A stretch of DNA of 64,000 nucleotides. Source: CAYUYV01 sp050331455. Lineage in GTDB: Bacteria; Pseudomonadota; Alphaproteobacteria; JAJFIK01. Numbering within the stretch: the first letter of the stretch is position 1; every line of letters starts with the position of its first letter. The DNA lies in NCBI GenBank assembly GCA_050331455.1, contig JBHJGV010000004.1, positions 124,001 to 188,000 of the forward strand, read 5' to 3'. Of the stretch, positions 26,335-37,004 are shown one piece after another. The position numbers were made by a program, and so were the translations under genes. The notes beneath the pieces were generated by a model. The model did not search any database and had not been told where the DNA came from. It worked only from the letters and a program-made list of their open reading frames with translations.

Positions 26335-26848
26335 GGATGCCGGGGACGGACCGTTCTATTTTGACGCGGTGCTTTATCCCAACCGGTCCTTGAGCCAATC
26401 CGGCTTCCTGATCGTCATGGGCATCATGGCCGGGATGAGCCTGATCGTCGGCACGTTTTTTCTCGTCATCGGAGCCTGGCCGGTGTTCGGTTTTTACGGG
26501 CTCGACGTGCTGCTCGTCTATCTTGCCTTTCGCTGGAACTACCGCCAGGGACGCCTCCGGGAGATCATCCGGCTGTCCGACGATGCCCTGGAGATCATCC
26601 GCATCCTGCCCGGTGGACGGCGCCAGCGATTTGCCTTCGAGCCCTATTGGGTGCGTATCGAGCTTGATGACCCGCCGGACCATGACAGTCACATCCATGT
26701 GCGCTCCCACGGGCGTGAGACCGTGATCGGAGCCTTTTTGACCCCCGAGGAGCGGACGGACCTCGTCAATGCACTCAGACAGGCCTTGCGGGATCAGGCG
26801 CGGGGCGTGTTGCCCGAGGGGGGGGAGAACAGGTCCGACATGCCGTAA
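26318..26848 (+). CDS. DUF2244 family membrane protein
   Basis: A 176-residue protein with an N-terminal FYFDAVLYPNRSLSQSGF lead, two adjacent transmembrane segments (about residues 30-50 and 53-72) and a cytoplasmic C-terminal domain (ALEIIRILPGGRRQRFAFEPYWVRI, in part; then VIGAFLTPEER). This is the DUF2244 layout found widely in alphaproteobacteria, with no known function. ATG 26318 follows GGGAG by six bases. The 3' end overlaps the 3' end of dapB on the other strand by 55 bp. Confidence 0.85.
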   Translation: MTVKPEDAGDGPFYFDAVLYPNRSLSQSGFLIVMGIMAGMSLIVGTFFLVIGAWPVFGFYGLDVLLVYLAFRWNYRQGRLREIIRLSDDALEIIRILPGGRRQRFAFEPYWVRIELDDPPDHDSHIHVRSHGRETVIGAFLTPEERTDLVNALRQALRDQARGVLPEGGENRSDMP

Positions 26849-27630
26849 AGACCGGGCGGCTGGTCCGCGAGCCAGCGGGCCGCCCGCAGGGCCCCTTCAG
26901 CGAACAAACTGCGATCCTCGGCCATATGGCTGAACACGAGCCGCTCGGCAGGTCCGGCGAGAACCACATCGTGCTGGCCAATGATGGAGCCGCCGCGGAT
27001 GCCGGCAAAGCCGATCCCCCCGTCCGGACGCGCGCCTGTCTGGCCGTCGCGGCCTCGGATGGCCGCGGAGCCAAGCTCCACATCCCGGGCGCGGGCGGCA
27101 GCCTCCCCCAGCATCAACGCAGTACCCGAAGGACTGTCCACCTTGTGCCGATGGTGGTAATCGATCACTTCCACATCGAAACCCGGGCCAAGCTCCCGGA
27201 CCGCCGCCTCCACGGCGCGCGCAAGGACCGCAATTCCCACACTGAAATTCCCCGTATGGAAGATCGGCATGCGCTTGGCCAGGGCTTCGAGGGCGGCCAT
27301 GGCAAGGCCATCGATGCCCGTCGTGCCGGACACCATGAAACGGCCCCGGGCCGCGCCCTCTCGGCCGTGGAGCAGGGTCGCCTGGGGTGTGGTGAAATCC
27401 AGGATGCCGTCACAGGTTGCCACGGCATCGGCGATATCCGCTGTGAGGGGAAGATCCAGAGGAGGAAGGCCCGCCACGGTGCCTGCGTCCTTGCCCAGAT
27501 CCGGATCATCAGCACGGGTCGTAGCTGCGGTGACCACCATATCGTCCCGTTCGGCGATCAGCCGCAGGAGTGTGCGACCCATCCGGCCATTGGCACCGGC
27601 GAGGCAGAATCGAAGGGGGGCGTCGGGCAT
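26794..27630 (-). CDS. dapB: 4-hydroxy-tetrahydrodipicolinate reductase
   Basis: NAD(P)H-dependent step of the diaminopimelate/lysine pathway. The 278-residue protein has the Rossmann start FCLAGANGRMGR, the VSGTTGIDG substrate loop and the family signature VIDYHHRHKVDSPSGTA, which holds the catalytic His and Lys. It lies downstream of dnaK-dnaJ on the same strand with a 63-bp spacer containing a hairpin, so partial read-through from the heat-shock genes is possible. A Pro/Ser-rich tail (SPPSGNTPRA) extends slightly past the usual end, and its last 55 bp overlap the DUF2244 gene. Confidence 0.96.
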   Translation of the reverse strand: MPDAPLRFCLAGANGRMGRTLLRLIAERDDMVVTAATTRADDPDLGKDAGTVAGLPPLDLPLTADIADAVATCDGILDFTTPQATLLHGREGAARGRFMVSGTTGIDGLAMAALEALAKRMPIFHTGNFSVGIAVLARAVEAAVRELGPGFDVEVIDYHHRHKVDSPSGTALMLGEAAARARDVELGSAAIRGRDGQTGARPDGGIGFAGIRGGSIIGQHDVVLAGPAERLVFSHMAEDRSLFAEGALRAARWLADQPPGLYGMSDLFSPPSGNTPRA

Positions 27631-27648
27631 TGGAACCCTGGTGTTAGC

Positions 27649-27681
27649 CCATAAAGGGCGGGTCCTTGCCTGCCCTTATGG
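27649..27681 (-). terminator. Possible dnaJ transcription terminator or attenuating hairpin
   Basis: An inverted repeat (27649-27659 with 27672-27681, one bulged base) lies in the dnaJ-dapB spacer. On the minus strand no T-run follows, so it may only weaken transcription into dapB or stabilise the dnaJ message end. Confidence 0.4.
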
Positions 27682-27693
27682 AAGAATGGGACA

Positions 27694-28866
27694 TCAATCG
27701 GGCTTGGCGTGATGGCCGAAGCCGTCGAGGAACTCTTTCATGCGGCCGAAAAAACCATAGGATTCCGGATGGGTCTCGTCCGAAGACGCCTTTTCGAATT
27801 CCCGCAGGATCTCTTTCTGCTTCTTGGTGAGTTTCTGGGGGGTTTCCACCTCGGCCAGAACGAACAGATCCCCGACCTGTTCGGAGCGCAGCACCGGCAT
27901 ACCGAGACCCTTCAGGCGGAAGGTCCGGCCGGTCTGGGTGCCCTCGGGAATCTTGACCTTGGCGCGACTGCCGCTGAGCGTCGGCACTTCGACTTCGCCG
28001 CCCAGGGCTGCCGTGGTGAAAGAGATCGGCACGCGGCAATAGAGATTGGCGCTTTCCCGCTCGAAGAGGTCATGGGAGGCAATCGAGAGGAAAATGTAGA
28101 GATCGCCGCTGGGTCCGCCACGCGCCCCCGCATCGCCCTCGCCTTGCAGACGGATGCGCGTGCCATCCTCAACCCCCGGCGGGATTGTCACCGAGAGGGA
28201 TTTTTCCACTTCGACGCGGCCGGCACCGCGACATTTCTTACACGGATCCTTAACAATCTGTCCGGCGCCACCGCATTTTGGGCACGTCCGTTCGATCGTG
28301 AAAAAGCCCTGGGTTGCGCGCACCTTTCCGAGGCCGGAGCAGGTGGGACACGTCACCGGCTTAGAGCCCGGCTCGGCACCCACACCGTCACAGCGGTCGC
28401 AGGTGGCCGTTCGCGGCACCTGGATCTGTGCTTTTTTGCCGGCGAATGCCTCGTTGAGGGTGATCTCCATATTGTAGCGCAGGTCCGCGCCGCGGGCCCG
28501 GCCTGCTTGGCCGCCCGGCCCGCCGCCCGGACGGCGTGCGCCCATGAATTCGCCGAACAGATCGTCGAACACATCGGCGAAGGCGCTGCCGAAATCGCCG
28601 CTGAATCCGCGGGCACCGCCAAAGCCCCCGGGCCCGCCGCCTTCGAAGGCCTGGTGGCCGAACTGGTCATAGGCCGCACGTTTTTGATCGTCCTTCAGGA
28701 CGTCGTAAGCCTCATTGATTTCCTTAAACCGTTTTTCCGCGTCCGGATTATCCGGGTTTCGGTCCGGATGGTACTGCATCGCAAGCTTGCGATAGGCCGA
28801 TTTCAATTCCTGCGGATTGGCGCCTTTCGTGACACCCAGGATCTCGTAGTAATCGCGCTTGCTCAT
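27694..28866 (-). CDS. dnaJ: Chaperone DnaJ (Hsp40)
   Basis: Co-chaperone that stimulates DnaK ATPase activity and delivers unfolded clients. The 390-residue protein has a J-domain with HPD at 33-35, a Gly/Phe-rich linker (FEGGGPGGFGGARGF), four CxxCxGxG zinc motifs (CDRCDGVG, CPTCSGLG, CPKCGGAG, CKKCRGAG) and the C-terminal client-binding domains. It is therefore a full type I DnaJ. It follows dnaK by 230 bp; that spacer contains a perfect 12-bp palindrome. Confidence 0.98.
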   Translation of the reverse strand: MSKRDYYEILGVTKGANPQELKSAYRKLAMQYHPDRNPDNPDAEKRFKEINEAYDVLKDDQKRAAYDQFGHQAFEGGGPGGFGGARGFSGDFGSAFADVFDDLFGEFMGARRPGGGPGGQAGRARGADLRYNMEITLNEAFAGKKAQIQVPRTATCDRCDGVGAEPGSKPVTCPTCSGLGKVRATQGFFTIERTCPKCGGAGQIVKDPCKKCRGAGRVEVEKSLSVTIPPGVEDGTRIRLQGEGDAGARGGPSGDLYIFLSIASHDLFERESANLYCRVPISFTTAALGGEVEVPTLSGSRAKVKIPEGTQTGRTFRLKGLGMPVLRSEQVGDLFVLAEVETPQKLTKKQKEILREFEKASSDETHPESYGFFGRMKEFLDGFGHHAKPD

Positions 28867-29037
28867 AATTCATCGTGCTCCAGGGCGTATCGAGCGGAAA
28901 GGCGGCGCGGCGCAGGCCGGTCCGGCTGCTGTCGTCCGCCCTGGCTTTACTGACGCACCATGAAAGGGAGGTGAGCAGGGCGACTGCCGCGCCGTTTGCA
29001 CGGGGTTCGGGACAATGTGCGGACCTGTCTTCAAAAT

Positions 29038-29067
29038 CGGTGCACGGATCATATAATCCGTGCACCG
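29038..29067. repeat. Perfect 12-bp inverted repeat between dnaK and dnaJ
   Basis: Arms 29038-29049 (CGGTGCACGGAT) and 29056-29067 flank a 6-base loop. There is no T-run on either side, so it is not a standard terminator. It could be a processing hairpin that sets the dnaK:dnaJ ratio or a protein-binding site. Confidence 0.7.
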
Positions 29068-29096
29068 CATGTCATTCGAAGGGCCCGCGCGACCCG

Positions 29097-31016
<1,920 letters not shown>

Positions 31017-31227
31017 GGTCTTTTCAATTCCCTCTGGCAGGTCCCACCAGGCCCTCTGGCACCCGGCAAGATCCCCTTGATCGCTGATTATCTTTCAGAC
31101 TCGCACCCCGTGCGGGATGACCGATTGCAGACCCTGGTCTCGGTCCGGCGACAGGGATCACATATTGCTCCCTCAGCCAGTCCTCATTTCGAATCGCCCA
31201 GCCTCACCGCATCACGGTTCCGACCGG

Positions 31228-31256
31228 ATATAAGAAGAGCATGCAAAACCCGCAAG
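31228..31256 (-). promoter_or_regulatory. Putative RpoH-type heat-shock promoter of dnaK
   Basis: On the minus strand CTTGCG (31251-31256) and CTTATAT (31228-31234) are 16 bp apart, close to the alphaproteobacterial sigma-32 pattern (CTTGAA, then CYTATNT). It would give a leader of roughly 200 nt before dnaK. No CIRCE element was found here. Confidence 0.5.
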
Positions 31257-31289
31257 CGCGGATTGCCCGCCAGGAGGTGGAAGGCCCGT

Positions 31290-33567
31290 TCAGATATCCG
31301 TCGCGCTAGGGTCTTCGCCTCCCAATTCCTCAAAGCTTGCATCAACTTTGAGGGAGGCCAACCGTTTACGCTGTACGGCGGCCTGACCTGCAACCCGGAC
31401 AACAAGGGCCTGGAAGCGCTCACTATCCCACAGGCTTTTGAAGTAGGGATGCTTTTTAAGGGAGCCAGGCATGAGGCCGCAGATCGGGTCGGAAATACGC
31501 ACCAGACCCTGTTCGACGGCGGCTTCCAACGTGTCGAGGGCGGCCTGTGTCCGGCCGCCGACAGCCTGGGACGCGGCCCGTCCCATCTTTTTGCACAGGA
31601 GATCAAAGACGGGCTCCTGGCGGGTCCAACTGGCTTCAAGGGCGAGGCTTAGCCTTTCTGCCTGAGCTGTCTTGCCCTGAAGTCCGAGAGCATGCGCCGC
31701 CATGAGCGCAAGGGCCTTGCTCAATTTGCCCTTCATGGGCGGCGTATCGGCTTCCAAAAGGCTGGGATCTATCGCCCTCACATGGGACAAGACCGCGCCC
31801 GGCTGGTTCTGAAGAACGCCCAACATGGCCTGCCACAGATTGACCCGGGAAGGTTTGAATTCTTCCTTTCTCTGCTCAAGAAGCAGGGCAGCCGCCTCCA
31901 GATCGCCGGTGAGGACCATCTTGGACAACAGCGCTTCGACGTTTCCGGGCATTTTAAGGAGGATGCGGTCATAGGTGGCAATGGCGTCGTCAACTGCGCC
32001 AAGGGCTTCCTGATGGGACGCCAGGTTGAACAGGCCCAAAATGTCAGCGCCAAGACTGATAGCCTTTCGGGTATAGTGGATGGCGCTGTCCTCGCGTCCG
32101 ACATTGGACTCAAAAGCGGCTGCGGCAAAATAGCCGTCAGGGCTGTCCGGGTAGAGATCGATGAGCTGGCGCAGCAGTGCGCGCGCTTCCCCAAACCGGC
32201 CAAGGGAGGTGAGTGTGCCGGCTGCATTGCGCAGGCCCCTCTGGAACAAGGGGTCTATTTCCAGCAGGTGCTCGAATTGTTCGTGGGCGGCGGGAATGTC
32301 ATTTTCGACATTCATCAGTAGAATGCCATACCATAACCGTGCTTCCACATGGCGCGGGTCAAGCCGGATCGCCTGTTTCAAAGAGGCCTTTGCGGTGACC
32401 ATCATGGTCTCCTCACGCGGCCCTAAGGCCGGCGCTGTCAGGACGTCGTCAAGGTAAAGCAGACCGCGCGCCGCAAAGGCGGTTGCGCAGCTCGGATCGA
32501 TGCTCAGTGCCCGGTCAATCAGCAAACGTGCCTCATCGCCGGTGGTGTCTCCGGCCCGGCCATTTTTCATTGAGCTGTCCCTGAGGAGAAGCTTTGCCGA
32601 TGCCAGATGGGCGAGCACTTCGGCTTGTCTCGGTTCGGCGGCAAGGGACCGTTCAAACAGATCGATGGCCGCCGCGATATTGTCCGTACCGCGCAAGCGA
32701 AGGCGCGCAAGGCCGATCAGGAACAGCCGCCTTGCTTGAGGATCGACAGTCTCAGCTTCCGGCAGGCTCTGGCGCAGGGCGTCCTCTTCGGCCGAGCGCT
32801 TGCCTTCGCCGATGAGCTGCCCTTTTAGCAACGAGGCCACTTTGACCGCGATGGTGCGTTGGATATCGAGGGTGTTCTCTGCAACCCGGTCATAGGTTGC
32901 CGACCACAGATTGAAGCCCGTATCAGCCTCAATAAGCTGAGTCGTGATGCGCAAACGATCATCGGCACGGCGGACACTGCCTTCAAGCACATAGCGCACA
33001 TTCAGGCGCTGGGCGATGGTGCGGACATCCTCACCGCGGCCCTTGTAATAAAAGACCGACGTGCGGCCGACGACACGCAGACCGGGGACTCGGGCAAGAT
33101 TGTTCAGAACGTCTTCGGTCAAACCGTCGGCGAAATAGCCGTCTTCCTGCTCATCGGAAAAACTCGCGAACGGCAGCACAGCGATGGAATTGGCCTCCGA
33201 CCCCCGTTGGGGCATGAGGCTCGCCGTGATGGGCCCCTCGGCCCGTATGAATGTTGAGGGCACTTTTCCAGCCGCCATGATGGCAATGCCAATAACAACC
33301 CCCATCACCACAAGATCAATTAAAAAAGCCTGTGCGGGCATCATCAAGGGACACGGCGCGGGCCCGGCCCATGAGCCAGGTTGCGGCGAGAGCGGCCGGC
33401 ATACCGACAATCGTCAGCAGGATAACCAGGCGCAGGGTCTCGTCGGGCAGCTCAAAGGCAGGAAGCAGGACCGAGGCGACCTGAATGACCAGCCAGGCGA
33501 TGACGACATAGGCGGTCGTGGCGCGAAGCAATGGTCTTTGCCAAAGCTGCTCCCAAACCTGTCTCAT
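31290..33567 (-). pseudogene. TolB-like/TPR membrane protein gene broken by a frameshift in a T6 tract
   Basis: Two overlapping frames make one protein of a known architecture. The first (from ATG 33567, after GGGGGA) encodes two transmembrane segments (TTAYVVIAWLVIQVASVLL and LVILLTIVGMPAALAATWL) and SLDDARTGFFN before a stop at 33316. The second continues with a third membrane segment (LIDLVVMGVVIGIAIMAAG), a FlgO/TolB-N-like domain (SIAVLPFASFSDEQ, YFADGLTEDVLN, YVLEGSVRRADDRLRI) and TPR repeats to 31290. Deleting one base from the T6 run (A6 at 33322-33327, plus strand) restores a single frame of about 758 residues. It may be a real mutation, a sequencing error or a slippage-expressed gene. 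Related proteins often carry an N-terminal HTH or cyclase domain, absent here. Confidence 0.8.
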
Positions 33568-33741
33568 AAGGCCATCCCCCTTTGCCTTTGCCCGGTTGCC
33601 GCTTTGCGCCATGGCAGATGATTGATGTCGGGACCTGCAAGACAATCGTGGCGGTTTGCGGACCCCAAGTGCCGGCGATCGCGAAAAACCTGTGGGCAAC
33701 GCTTTGAAGGCGGCGCAGACCATAAGAGGAAAGGACTGCCA

Positions 33742-34407
33742 ATGACCATCAAAGTGAACGGCTTTCTCATTTATCCTGAAGCCCTGGATCGGGCCGAGCA
33801 GGACGCCCTGGTCCGGGATTTGCGGACCGTGATGGCCGTGGCCCCCCTGTATCGCCCTGCGATGCCGCGGACGGGACAGCCCTATTCGGCCCTGATGACC
33901 AATTGCGGCCCCCTCGGCTGGGTCTCCGACCGGGCGGGCTACCGGTACCAGGACCGCCATCCGGAGACCGGGCAGCGCTGGCCTGACATTCCCGATCGCC
34001 TCTTGGCCCTGTGGAACCGCTACGCCGAAGGGTCGCAAGCCCCCGAAGCCGCGCTCATCACCTTCTATACCGAAACCGCGAAACTCGGGCTCCATGTGGA
34101 TTCCACCGAGGAGGATCGGACGGCGCCGGTGCTGTCGGTTTCTCTAGGCGATACGGCTGTGTTTCGCATGGGCGGCCTGCGCCGGACCGATGCCACCCGG
34201 TCCGTCAAGCTGACCTCGGGCACCGTCGTGGTCATGGGGGGCGCTGCGCGGCTCGCCTATCACGGCGTGGACCGGATCCTGGGCGGATCCTCCCGCCTTT
34301 TCGGCGAAGGCGGGAGGCTGAGTGTGACCCTGCGCCGTGTCACGCGCCGGCCTGAGGGACCGGTCGCGTCTTCCGGCCCCGGCGCACCGACCGGGCCCAG
34401 AGATTGA
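33742..34407 (+). CDS. alkB: Alpha-ketoglutarate-dependent alkylated-DNA dioxygenase AlkB
   Basis: Repairs 1-methyladenine and 3-methylcytosine by oxidative demethylation. The 221-residue length is close to E. coli AlkB. Iron ligands are the HxD pair in GLHVDSTEED and the distal His in AYHGVDR; the 2-oxoglutarate-binding RLSVTLR matches the RxNxTxR motif. TNCGPLGWVSDRAGYRY is the usual nucleotide-lid region. ATG 33742 follows GAGGAAAGG. Its last 68 bp overlap terC on the other strand, and an 11-bp hairpin lies inside the coding end. No Ada-type regulator is adjacent. Confidence 0.93.
   Translation: MTIKVNGFLIYPEALDRAEQDALVRDLRTVMAVAPLYRPAMPRTGQPYSALMTNCGPLGWVSDRAGYRYQDRHPETGQRWPDIPDRLLALWNRYAEGSQAPEAALITFYTETAKLGLHVDSTEEDRTAPVLSVSLGDTAVFRMGGLRRTDATRSVKLTSGTVVVMGGAARLAYHGVDRILGGSSRLFGEGGRLSVTLRRVTRRPEGPVASSGPGAPTGPRD
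34289..34317. other. Strong hairpin inside the 3' part of alkB
   Basis: Perfect 11-bp arms (34289-34299 and 34307-34317) around a 7-base loop. It lies 23 bp past the terC stop when read on the minus strand and may terminate terC transcripts, though no T-run follows. Confidence 0.5.
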
Positions 34408-35083
34408 GCACCTCGACCAGGAGCGAGAAACCGATCGCGAAATAGAGATAGCCGCGGGGCACGTGGAATCCGATTCCGTCGGCCACCAGCGCCATGCCGA
34501 TCAGCAGCAAAAAGCTCAAGGCCAGCATTTTGGTGGTCGGGTGCTTGTGGATGAAATCGCTGACCGGGGCTGCAGCGGCCATCATGACCACGATGGCGAC
34601 GGACACGGCCGCGATCATGACGGCGATATTGTCCGTCAGGCCGACGGCCGTGATCACGCTGTCGAGGGAGAACACGACGTCGAGGGCCATGATCTGGAGG
34701 ATGATCAGCCCGAACACGGCCTTCGACCCGCCATTCTGGCTCTCCTCCTCGCCTTCGATGGTCTCATGGATCTCCATGGTGCCCTTGGCGAGCAGAAACA
34801 TCCCTCCGCCGATCAGGATGAGATCGCGCCACGACACGTCATGCCCAAACACCGAAAAGATCGGCTTCGTCAGACCGATGATCCACACAATGGAAAAAAG
34901 CAGAGCTACACGCATGAGGAGGGCGCCCGTGAGGCCGATGAAACGGGCCCGCGCCTGCTGCTCCTCAGGCAGTTTCGAAGCCACCACGGATATGAAGATG
35001 ACATTGTCGATGCCGAGAATGATCTCCAGAAAGGCGAGCGTCAGGAAGCTCAAGCCGATCTGGGGGTCGAAAAACTGTTCCAT
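34340..35083 (-). CDS. TerC-family integral membrane protein
   Basis: A 247-residue protein with about seven transmembrane segments and the TerC signatures FLEIILGIDNVIFISV (near residue 20) and LDVVFSLDSVITAVGL (near 140); the acidic residues in these helices are thought to bind metal. TerC proteins are linked to tellurite resistance and to manganese export or metal loading of exported proteins. An acidic cytoplasmic loop (EGEEESQNGG) separates the halves. The ATG at 35083 starts directly at the first helix. No other ter genes are present, so a general metal-homeostasis role is more likely than tellurite resistance. Confidence 0.92.
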   Translation of the reverse strand: MEQFFDPQIGLSFLTLAFLEIILGIDNVIFISVVASKLPEEQQARARFIGLTGALLMRVALLFSIVWIIGLTKPIFSVFGHDVSWRDLILIGGGMFLLAKGTMEIHETIEGEEESQNGGSKAVFGLIILQIMALDVVFSLDSVITAVGLTDNIAVMIAAVSVAIVVMMAAAAPVSDFIHKHPTTKMLALSFLLLIGMALVADGIGFHVPRGYLYFAIGFSLLVEVLNLWARSVRRGRKTRPVPQAGA

Positions 35084-35366
35084 GGACGGGACCCCTTTAG
35101 GTGGTGGGATATCGGGACGCAATGCGGGCCATCGTCGGTGGGCCGCGAACGGTCTCTTGGGCGCTGTTCATTAACCCAGAAAGTCTACCATAGGCTGATG
35201 TGCACCGCGACGACGCCGAGCCAAGGGTACCGAAGGACTTGCGTTTCTTGGGTCTTTCGATGGATGATGAGAACGCATGCGGCGTCTGCGGGGTCGGGGG
35301 GTACCGTCCGGGGGCGAGTTGAGGTCATTTCAGGCTGAGGCCGTTCAGACAGAGGGTGGTGGGACC

Positions 35367-35792
35367 GTGAAGCTCAGACGTTCTTGTATGGTCGAGGACT
35401 CCTGTGTCGACCTGACACCCATGCTCGACGTCGTTTTTATTCTGCTGATTTTCTTTATCGTGACGGCCACCTTCGTTCGAGAGCGTGGCATTGATGTTCT
35501 GCGCCCGGACAATAACGAAGAAGAACAGCAGGTGCAGAATGTATTTCCCATTCTGGTCTTCATCAACAACCAGAACGACATCCAGCTCAACGACCCTCGC
35601 ACCGGCGAACCCCGAACCATTGACGTGCGCACCGTGCGCGCCAATATCGAGCGGCTGCGTGTAGATAATCCGAAGGGTCCAGTCGTGATCCAGGCTGAAC
35701 CAGAGGCTGCTATGGGCATTACGATGCAGGTCCTCGACCAGGCCCGCCTCGCTAACGCCCCATCCGTGACGATCTCGACGGTTGAGGGCTAA
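35367..35792 (+). CDS. ExbD/TolR-family biopolymer transport protein
   Basis: A 141-residue protein with one N-terminal transmembrane helix containing the essential proton-channel Asp21 (LTPMLDVVFILLIFFIV) and a periplasmic domain ending QVLDQARLANAPSVTIST. ExbD/TolR works with an ExbB/TolQ partner to power TonB or Tol at the outer membrane; no exbB, tonB or tolB is nearby, so its partner must be elsewhere. The start is GTG 35367 after GGTGGG; ATG 35391 is an alternative. A clear terminator follows 35 bp downstream, making it a single-gene unit. Confidence 0.88.
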   Translation: MKLRRSCMVEDSCVDLTPMLDVVFILLIFFIVTATFVRERGIDVLRPDNNEEEQQVQNVFPILVFINNQNDIQLNDPRTGEPRTIDVRTVRANIERLRVDNPKGPVVIQAEPEAAMGITMQVLDQARLANAPSVTISTVEG

Positions 35793-35827
35793 TCTGAGGG
35801 TCGAAAGCTTAACACTGTGCATGCGGA

Positions 35828-35861
35828 AAGCCGATGACGACCATGGTCATCGGCTTTTTTT
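35828..35861 (+). terminator. Rho-independent terminator after exbD
   Basis: An 11-bp perfect stem (35828-35838 with 35846-35856), 7-base loop and a T7 run ending at 35861. The stem starts with A residues, so it could also act weakly on the opposite strand. Confidence 0.93.
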
Positions 35862-35915
35862 GTACGCTCGCCTTGTGCGCCGACATATTCGCAGACCATT
35901 TACGCCGGTTCGCAC

Positions 35916-36164
35916 ATGACAAAGCTCCCGGAACACACAAAGACCGTCCTGGACAAGACTATCCGGTATACGATTGTACTCATTCAGATCATGTCGCTGG
36001 CGGTTGTTGCCGTGGGTTTCTGGATTGTCCTCACACTGCCCGCCCTGCGAATCCTCGGTCTGCTTGCTGTGGCCTTGGGTGTCGCCGAGATGATCGTGAT
36101 GCCCCAAGTCATTCGCGCGCGGCTGACACGGGCAGCGCGGGAGCGCAACACGGCCGACCATTGA
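35916..36164 (+). CDS. Small two-helix membrane protein, unknown function
   Basis: An 82-residue protein with two hydrophobic segments (about residues 18-40 and 43-62) followed by a short basic tail (RARLTRAARERN). No family was recognised. It begins 55 bp after the exbD terminator and ends 56 bp before the NnrU gene on the other strand. The ribosome site is weak, and the frame is short, but the hydrophobic pattern looks like a real small membrane protein. Confidence 0.55.
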   Translation: MTKLPEHTKTVLDKTIRYTIVLIQIMSLAVVAVGFWIVLTLPALRILGLLAVALGVAEMIVMPQVIRARLTRAARERNTADH

Positions 36165-36219
36165 TTGAGTTGATGTGCCCACGCACCAACACTATGCGAT
36201 CGATGCCTGAGGACTGCGG

Positions 36220-36930
36220 TTAAAATGGCGGACTCCAGCCGGGGACAGGGGAGACGCCGAACAAATAGCCATGGCCATAGAACAGCGCGAAAAAGATCGC
36301 CAGGGCTGCCAGCCATTGCCACCAGGCGATTTCGCCAAGGCCCAGGGGGCTTTTCCCCTTCAAGATGGCCGCAAAGGGGATGTTGGAGGTCTTTTGGGCG
36401 TACAGAGCCCAGGCAGGGCCCATGGACTTGGCGCGCTTGGCATCGATCGACCATGTGCCGCGCACGGTAAGAACCAGAAAGCCGCCGAACAAAACCAGTG
36501 AGGCCACATCCCCATTCACGATGAGGTGGAAGGCCGCCCAGAGCGCCACGCCCCAGAGAAAGGGGTGACGCGTCATGCGCTGGATTCCCTTGGGCATGGG
36601 CTTCGGCACGGCAGTAGGACCAGCCTGGACCATCGTCACGCTGGGCGTCGTGATGCCGATCACAACGAACAGGGTGGCCAGCAGCATGACGAGACCGCCC
36701 AAGTGATAGAGCGCGCCGGGGGCCATCCACAAAAACGCGTTGTCCGGGGACACGACCGCCGAATTGTAAGCCCGCGCCACCCAGACGATCAGCGCGAGGG
36801 AGGCCACCGAATAGGCTGCCATATAGGGCCCCTCACCGAAGCGACGGACCAGAACATCGCGGAGCCGCGTGCCCGAAATGCCCCAATGGATGCCGACAAA
36901 ACCCAGCACAGCAAGGATCAGACTGGTCAT
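36220..36930 (-). CDS. NnrU-family membrane protein
   Basis: A 236-residue protein with about six transmembrane helices and the family motifs GIHWGISGTRLRD near the N-terminus and MTRHPFLWGVALWAAFHL in the middle, related to isoprenylcysteine-methyltransferase-like membrane folds. NnrU was named for linkage to nitrite and nitric-oxide reduction, but its function is unknown and no denitrification genes are here. ATG 36930 (after CAGGTG) is preferred over GTG 36933. A second NnrU-like gene lies at 45753-46430. Confidence 0.9.
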   Translation of the reverse strand: MTSLILAVLGFVGIHWGISGTRLRDVLVRRFGEGPYMAAYSVASLALIVWVARAYNSAVVSPDNAFLWMAPGALYHLGGLVMLLATLFVVIGITTPSVTMVQAGPTAVPKPMPKGIQRMTRHPFLWGVALWAAFHLIVNGDVASLVLFGGFLVLTVRGTWSIDAKRAKSMGPAWALYAQKTSNIPFAAILKGKSPLGLGEIAWWQWLAALAIFFALFYGHGYLFGVSPVPGWSPPF

Positions 36931-37004
36931 CACCTGTTTCCCCCGAAGTCCAAGACCTAGGCCCTAAGGATTAACAGGTGCGCCGGCCCAGACCCTGATC
37001 CAGG

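Noticed and set aside
29052..29057. TATAAT in the centre of the dnaK-dnaJ palindrome as a promoter
   Set aside because: No -35 element at a suitable distance, and it would point away from both genes.
33568..34095. Upstream extension of the TolB-like gene across alkB
   Set aside because: ATG 33567 with GGGGGA upstream and a membrane helix right after it is the credible start; the extension is antisense to alkB.
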